Positions 60,847 to 64,000 of a stretch of 64,000 bases of DNA are shown here, piece after piece (the first letter of the stretch is position 1; each line of letters starts with the position of its first letter). The stretch lies in the NCBI RefSeq assembly GCF_007830235.1, contig NZ_VLKI01000002.1, forward strand, positions 153,962 through 217,961, read 5' to 3'. The stretch is from Cytobacillus oceanisediminis (GTDB lineage: Bacteria > Bacillota > Bacilli > Bacillales > Cytobacillaceae). A model generated the notes under the pieces. The model searched no databases. It saw nothing but the letters and a program-made list of their open reading frames with translations, and was not told the origin of the DNA. The translations under genes and the position numbers were made by a program.

Positions 60847-61485
60847 TTACAGGCTTACCTCTTTTTCTAGATAAAGCAGTTCCCCTTCAAAAATGTCTCC
60901 CTGCCCGTTTGTTAAGCTTATCATCCATTCTTTAAAATTTTCCGTTTCGCTTTCCGCAACAAACACTTCGATTTCAACCTTATCCTGGTAATGAATTTCT
61001 TTAAGGGTGTATGAGGAAGAGCGCAGTTCGTTCTCCAGCTTCCCAAGCCACGTGTAATCCACTTTTGTGTGAATGACTTTCATTAACACCCTTTCAACGG
61101 TGCCTGCTGCCTTAATCCCTTCAGATGCCGCTTTGCCATATGCCCGAATAAGCCCTCCTGCTCCTAATTTTATTCCGCCGAAGTATCTGGTTATTACAGC
61201 CACTGTATTTTTTAGTTTCTTTTTTTTCAATACCTCTAAAATGGGGACTCCCGCTGTTCCGCTGGGCTCCCCATCATCATTTGCTTTTTGGATTTGATCA
61301 TTCTCGCCAATCAGATAGGCGGAACAATTATGGGTGGCACTCCAGTGTTCCTTTTTAATTTTTTCAATGAATTGCTGTGCGGCTTGCTCATTTTCAGCTC
61401 TAGCCACATGTGCAATGAACCTGGATTTTTGAATAATAATTTCTGTTTCGCCATATCCCTTAACAGTGTAAAAATGGGGCAGCAT
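60847..61485 (-). CDS. yvyE: YigZ/IMPACT family protein YvyE
   Basis: 212 residues: N-terminal UPF0029 domain with KKSRFIAH-like QKSRFIAHVARAENEQ, HNCSAYLIGE, DDGEPSGTAG and RYFGGIKLGAGGLIRAYG, then a small C-terminal ferredoxin-like domain. The exact role is unknown in bacteria. It is divergent from degS, as in B. subtilis. Confidence 0.92.
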   Translation of the reverse strand: MLPHFYTVKGYGETEIIIQKSRFIAHVARAENEQAAQQFIEKIKKEHWSATHNCSAYLIGENDQIQKANDDGEPSGTAGVPILEVLKKKKLKNTVAVITRYFGGIKLGAGGLIRAYGKAASEGIKAAGTVERVLMKVIHTKVDYTWLGKLENELRSSSYTLKEIHYQDKVEIEVFVAESETENFKEWMISLTNGQGDIFEGELLYLEKEVSL

Positions 61486-61935
61486 ACGATCCGTTCCTTT
61501 CTATATTATTATCGTTGAATGTGTATTATTATTTTTGGTCATACACACAGATTAATAGAATACGCCGTATTTATTATAATTCGACATATTGCGCAGCAAA
61601 GGAAATTCAACTGATTGTAATGAAACTTTAATATAGCCAGGTTTTTCCCGTGTTATAATAATCTGTATTCTGATAGTACATATGCTGTTATTTTGGAATA
61701 GTTTTTTTGGACGGTCTTCTATAAAAATCTCTAGTTAATTTTTCTTATTTTTTGGTTTATCCATCTTATCTAGGATATAGGACCTAGAGGAGAATCTCAA
61801 GTCTGTGCCTTTTTACCGAATTTTGGGTTTTGAAGGATAGTTTTCATACTAATTAGATAGTATAACCCACCGTTTCAAGCTAAAATAGTGGTAGAAAAGC
61901 AAGCAGGGGTTTTACACTCCTTGGAGGATTGTTAC
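61486..61935. other. Divergent gap between yvyE and degS
   Basis: AT-rich. A TCTAGG...CCTAGA hairpin lies near 61768-61788 beside GAGGAG without a convincing ORF. TAGTATAA near 61856-61863 is a possible -10 box for degS. GGAGG at 61923-61927 is the degS ribosome site. Nothing else is supported. Confidence 0.4.
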
Positions 61936-63078
61936 ATGAACATTAAAAAGTTTGATACAAAAACTCTCGACCTTATATTACAAAAGATGATAACCACAGT
62001 AAGTACGAGCAAGGATGAGATTTTTCGCATAGGGGAGCAATGCCGAAAAGACCATGAAACTCTGACTGAGGAACTTAGAGAAGTCAAGCATCTGGTGATT
62101 AAAACGATTGAAGAAGGGGACAAGCTTGATATTCAAACAAGATTTGCCCGGAAGAGGCTTTCAGAAGTCAGCATGCATTTCAAGGATTACACTGAGGCTG
62201 AAGTAAGGGATGCTTACGAAAAGGCCCATCAGCTGCAGATGGATCTTTCCATGAACAGGCAGATAGAGAAGCAGCTCCGCGATCGCAGAGACGATATCGA
62301 AAGAAGGCTGCTGGGTGTAAGTGAAACCATCGAACGTGCAGAGTCCCTTGTTTCACAAATTTCTGTTGTCATGAACTACCTGACAAGTGATCTCAAGCAA
62401 ATGGGTGAGATTATTGAAGACGCAAGAATGAAGCAGGAATTCGGACTGAAAATCATTGAAGCCCAGGAAGAAGAGCGGAAGAGGCTATCCAGGGAGATTC
62501 ATGACGGCCCTGCCCAAATGATGGCAAATGTGATGATGCGTTCAGACCTAATCGAGCGGGTATACAATGAACGAGGCGGCGATGAGGCTATTATTGAAAT
62601 TAAAAGCCTTAAAAAAATGGTTAGAAGTGCCCTTTATGAAGTGCGCAGAATTATCTATGATCTGCGGCCGATGGCACTCGATGACCTGGGCTTAGTGCCT
62701 ACCCTCAAAAAATACCTGCAGACGATCGAAGAATATCACAGCACGACAAAAATTAAATTTGCCAATGTGGGAGAAGAAGTCAGGCTGCCTCCTCAATATG
62801 AGGTTGCCCTTTTCAGACTCATTCAGGAATCTGTCACAAATGCCTTAAAGCATGCAAATACCAATGAAATTATTGTAAAAATGGAGATTAATAAGACAAG
62901 GGTGGTCGTTATTGTAAAAGATAATGGCAAAGGGTTTGATATCCGGGAGAAAAAAGCAGAGTCCTTTGGAATTATCGGAATGCGGGAGAGAGTCGAGCTT
63001 CTCGAAGGCCAGATCTCCATTGATTCCAGTATAGGCAAAGGCACTATTGTGATTATCCAAATACCTTTGAGCTTGTAG
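61936..63078 (+). CDS. degS: Sensor histidine kinase DegS
   Basis: 380 residues, cytosolic, no membrane segment. The N-terminal half is coiled coil (sensor), followed by HisKA_3 dimerisation with REIHDGPAQM; the phosphorylated His is residue 189, as in B. subtilis DegS. The C-terminal ATPase domain holds ESVTNALKHAN and DNGKGFDI. It phosphorylates DegU. The start was set to ATG 61936 by TTGGAGG and by agreement with the B. subtilis N-terminus (DSK/DTK...L). Confidence 0.95.
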   Translation: MNIKKFDTKTLDLILQKMITTVSTSKDEIFRIGEQCRKDHETLTEELREVKHLVIKTIEEGDKLDIQTRFARKRLSEVSMHFKDYTEAEVRDAYEKAHQLQMDLSMNRQIEKQLRDRRDDIERRLLGVSETIERAESLVSQISVVMNYLTSDLKQMGEIIEDARMKQEFGLKIIEAQEEERKRLSREIHDGPAQMMANVMMRSDLIERVYNERGGDEAIIEIKSLKKMVRSALYEVRRIIYDLRPMALDDLGLVPTLKKYLQTIEEYHSTTKIKFANVGEEVRLPPQYEVALFRLIQESVTNALKHANTNEIIVKMEINKTRVVVIVKDNGKGFDIREKKAESFGIIGMRERVELLEGQISIDSSIGKGTIVIIQIPLSL

Positions 63079-63126
63079 ATTAATAAATAGAGAGAACAAC
63101 TAACAGGGAATTAGGGAGGCGAAGAA

Positions 63127-63810
63127 ATGACTACGAAGATTGTCATTATTGATGACCATCAATTGTTCAGAGAAGGGGTAAAACGCATTTTAGATTTTGA
63201 AAGATCATTTACTGTAGTAGCAGAGGGCGATGACGGTACGGAAGCCATCTCACTCGTGGAAGAATATAATCCTGATGTAGTAATCATGGATATCAACATG
63301 CCGAATGTAAATGGGGTAGAGGCAACTCGCCAGCTTATTGAAAAGCATCCTGAATCAAAAGTCATCATCCTTTCCATTCATGATGATGAAAACTATGTTA
63401 CACATGCACTTAAAACTGGAGCAAGCGGATATCTATTAAAAGAAATGGATGCAGACGCATTAGTAGAGGCTGTTAAAGTAGTAGCAGACGGAGGGTCTTA
63501 TCTTCATCCGAAGGTAACGCATAACCTTGTAAACGAATACCGCCGCCTGGTAGCCGTAAGTGCCGGTGGCGGAAACACCTACTCACAGCCTGAAATCCGC
63601 CGTCCGCTTCACTTGCTGACGCGACGTGAATGTGAAGTCCTCCAGCTTTTGGCTGACGGAAAAAGCAACCGTGGAATCGGGGAAGCACTTTACATTAGTG
63701 AAAAAACCGTAAAGAATCACGTAAGCAACATCCTGCAAAAAATGAACGTAAACGACCGTACACAAGCTGTTGTTGTCGCTATTAAGAATGGCTGGGTAGA
63801 AGTACGATAA
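63127..63810 (+). CDS. degU: Response regulator DegU
   Basis: 227 residues: receiver domain with acidic pair IIDDHQ, phosphorylated Asp55 ([10 protein letters not shown]) and Lys in the [10 protein letters not shown] loop; C-terminal LuxR-type helix-turn-helix ([35 protein letters not shown]). With DegS it controls exoenzymes, motility, competence and matrix genes. It starts 48 bp after degS behind GGGAGG. Confidence 0.95.
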   Translation: MTTKIVIIDDHQLFREGVKRILDFERSFTVVAEGDDGTEAISLVEEYNPDVVIMDINMPNVNGVEATRQLIEKHPESKVIILSIHDDENYVTHALKTGASGYLLKEMDADALVEAVKVVADGGSYLHPKVTHNLVNEYRRLVAVSAGGGNTYSQPEIRRPLHLLTRRECEVLQLLADGKSNRGIGEALYISEKTVKNHVSNILQKMNVNDRTQAVVVAIKNGWVEVR

Positions 63811-63817
63811 AGGACAA

Positions 63818-63847
63818 AACGGAATGGCAGCGCCATTCCGTTTTTTT
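63818..63847 (+). terminator. Terminator of degSU
   Basis: ACGGAATGGC and GCCATTCCGT form a stem followed by seven T residues. Confidence 0.88.
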
Positions 63848-63848
63848 A

Positions 63849-63877
63849 GGTGCCAGGTACCACCCGAAATTTGTCGA
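63849..63877 (-). repeat. 29-bp interspersed repeat, copy 7
   Basis: Reverse copy (GGTGCCAGGTACCACCCG then a TCGA end) just after the degU terminator. The remaining 120 bp have no complete gene; AAGGATGG at about 63978 before an ATG at 63996 could be the start of the next gene (degV follows degU in B. subtilis). Confidence 0.8.
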
Positions 63878-64000
63878 ATGTTCTTATTGCTGAGCCTAAC
63901 CCTTAATCTAAACTTAATGCAATTTCTTACACGATCATTTAAAATGAAACATGAACATTTAGTAGAGAAAAAAGATAAGGATGGTAACTCCATTTATGAA

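Noticed and set aside
3832-63877. GGGTGGTACC inside the 29-bp repeats resembles the T-box antiterminator sequence
   Set aside because: There is no specifier stem, no leader before an aminoacyl-tRNA synthetase or amino-acid gene, and the copies occur in both orientations after terminators.

Overview
The window looks like chromosomal DNA of a Gram-positive, endospore-forming Bacillaceae bacterium. The evidence is strong AGGAGG-type ribosome binding sites, many U-tailed hairpin terminators, lipoprotein signals, Bacillus-type families (PbpC, a YkvT-like hydrolase, SlaP/SecA2, TagO, YvyE, DegS/DegU), and the gene order tagO - LCP protein - yvyE - degS - degU at the right end, which matches the Bacillus subtilis order. 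I cannot name the species; it is unlikely to be B. subtilis itself because of the SecA2/SlaP and SLH-protein content and the dense families of short interspersed repeats. Layout: 0-4 kb holds a degenerate repeat, a hypothetical gene, a Na+/solute symporter with a 31-residue companion, a small lipoprotein and an EamA exporter. 4-6 kb holds two tandem cyclic-di-GMP-I (GEMM-I) riboswitches, each in front of a tiny ORF, then a VanZ-like gene and a translationally coupled pair of small genes; the last two units share a 20-bp palindromic site. 6.3-11 kb holds a PbpC-type class B penicillin-binding protein and a secreted PIG-L deacetylase. 11-18 kb is a ROK-regulated ABC importer with an argininosuccinate-lyase-family enzyme. 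18-21 kb is a LysR-controlled hutG-gltS pair. 21-29 kb is a TRAP transporter followed by a dehydrogenase cassette (GlcD, tartrate/D-malate dehydrogenase, SDR, aldehyde dehydrogenase). 29-36 kb holds a cortex-hydrolase-like gene, a third GEMM-I riboswitch, a VanZ pseudogene and an SLH protein. 36-45 kb holds a giant subtilase, an SLH-anchored 5'-nucleotidase and a YknW/YknX-like membrane pair. 45-48.6 kb holds a PlcR-like regulator divergent from a PapR-like secreted peptide and upstream of a secreted carboxypeptidase. 48.6-54 kb holds an SGNH/MBOAT acyl-transfer pair and a phosphodiester glycosidase behind a structured, terminator-ending leader. 54-64 kb holds slaP-secA2, tagO, an LCP ligase, yvyE and degSU. 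How it fits together: much of the window concerns the cell surface and secretion, under several signal-responsive controls (c-di-GMP riboswitches, a putative peptide quorum sensor, DegSU), with two metabolic import/catabolism islands between. The most novel items are the divergent PlcR/PapR-like cassette with a shared near-identical upstream motif, the cluster of c-di-GMP riboswitches on miniature genes next to VanZ paralogues (one of them dead), an unassigned leader RNA near 51.45 kb, and a candidate antisense pair of short RNAs near 40.4 kb. Four families of interspersed repeats pack the intergenic space; one family abuts stop codons exactly in three of its four copies. All assignments come from reading the sequence; no database search was run.
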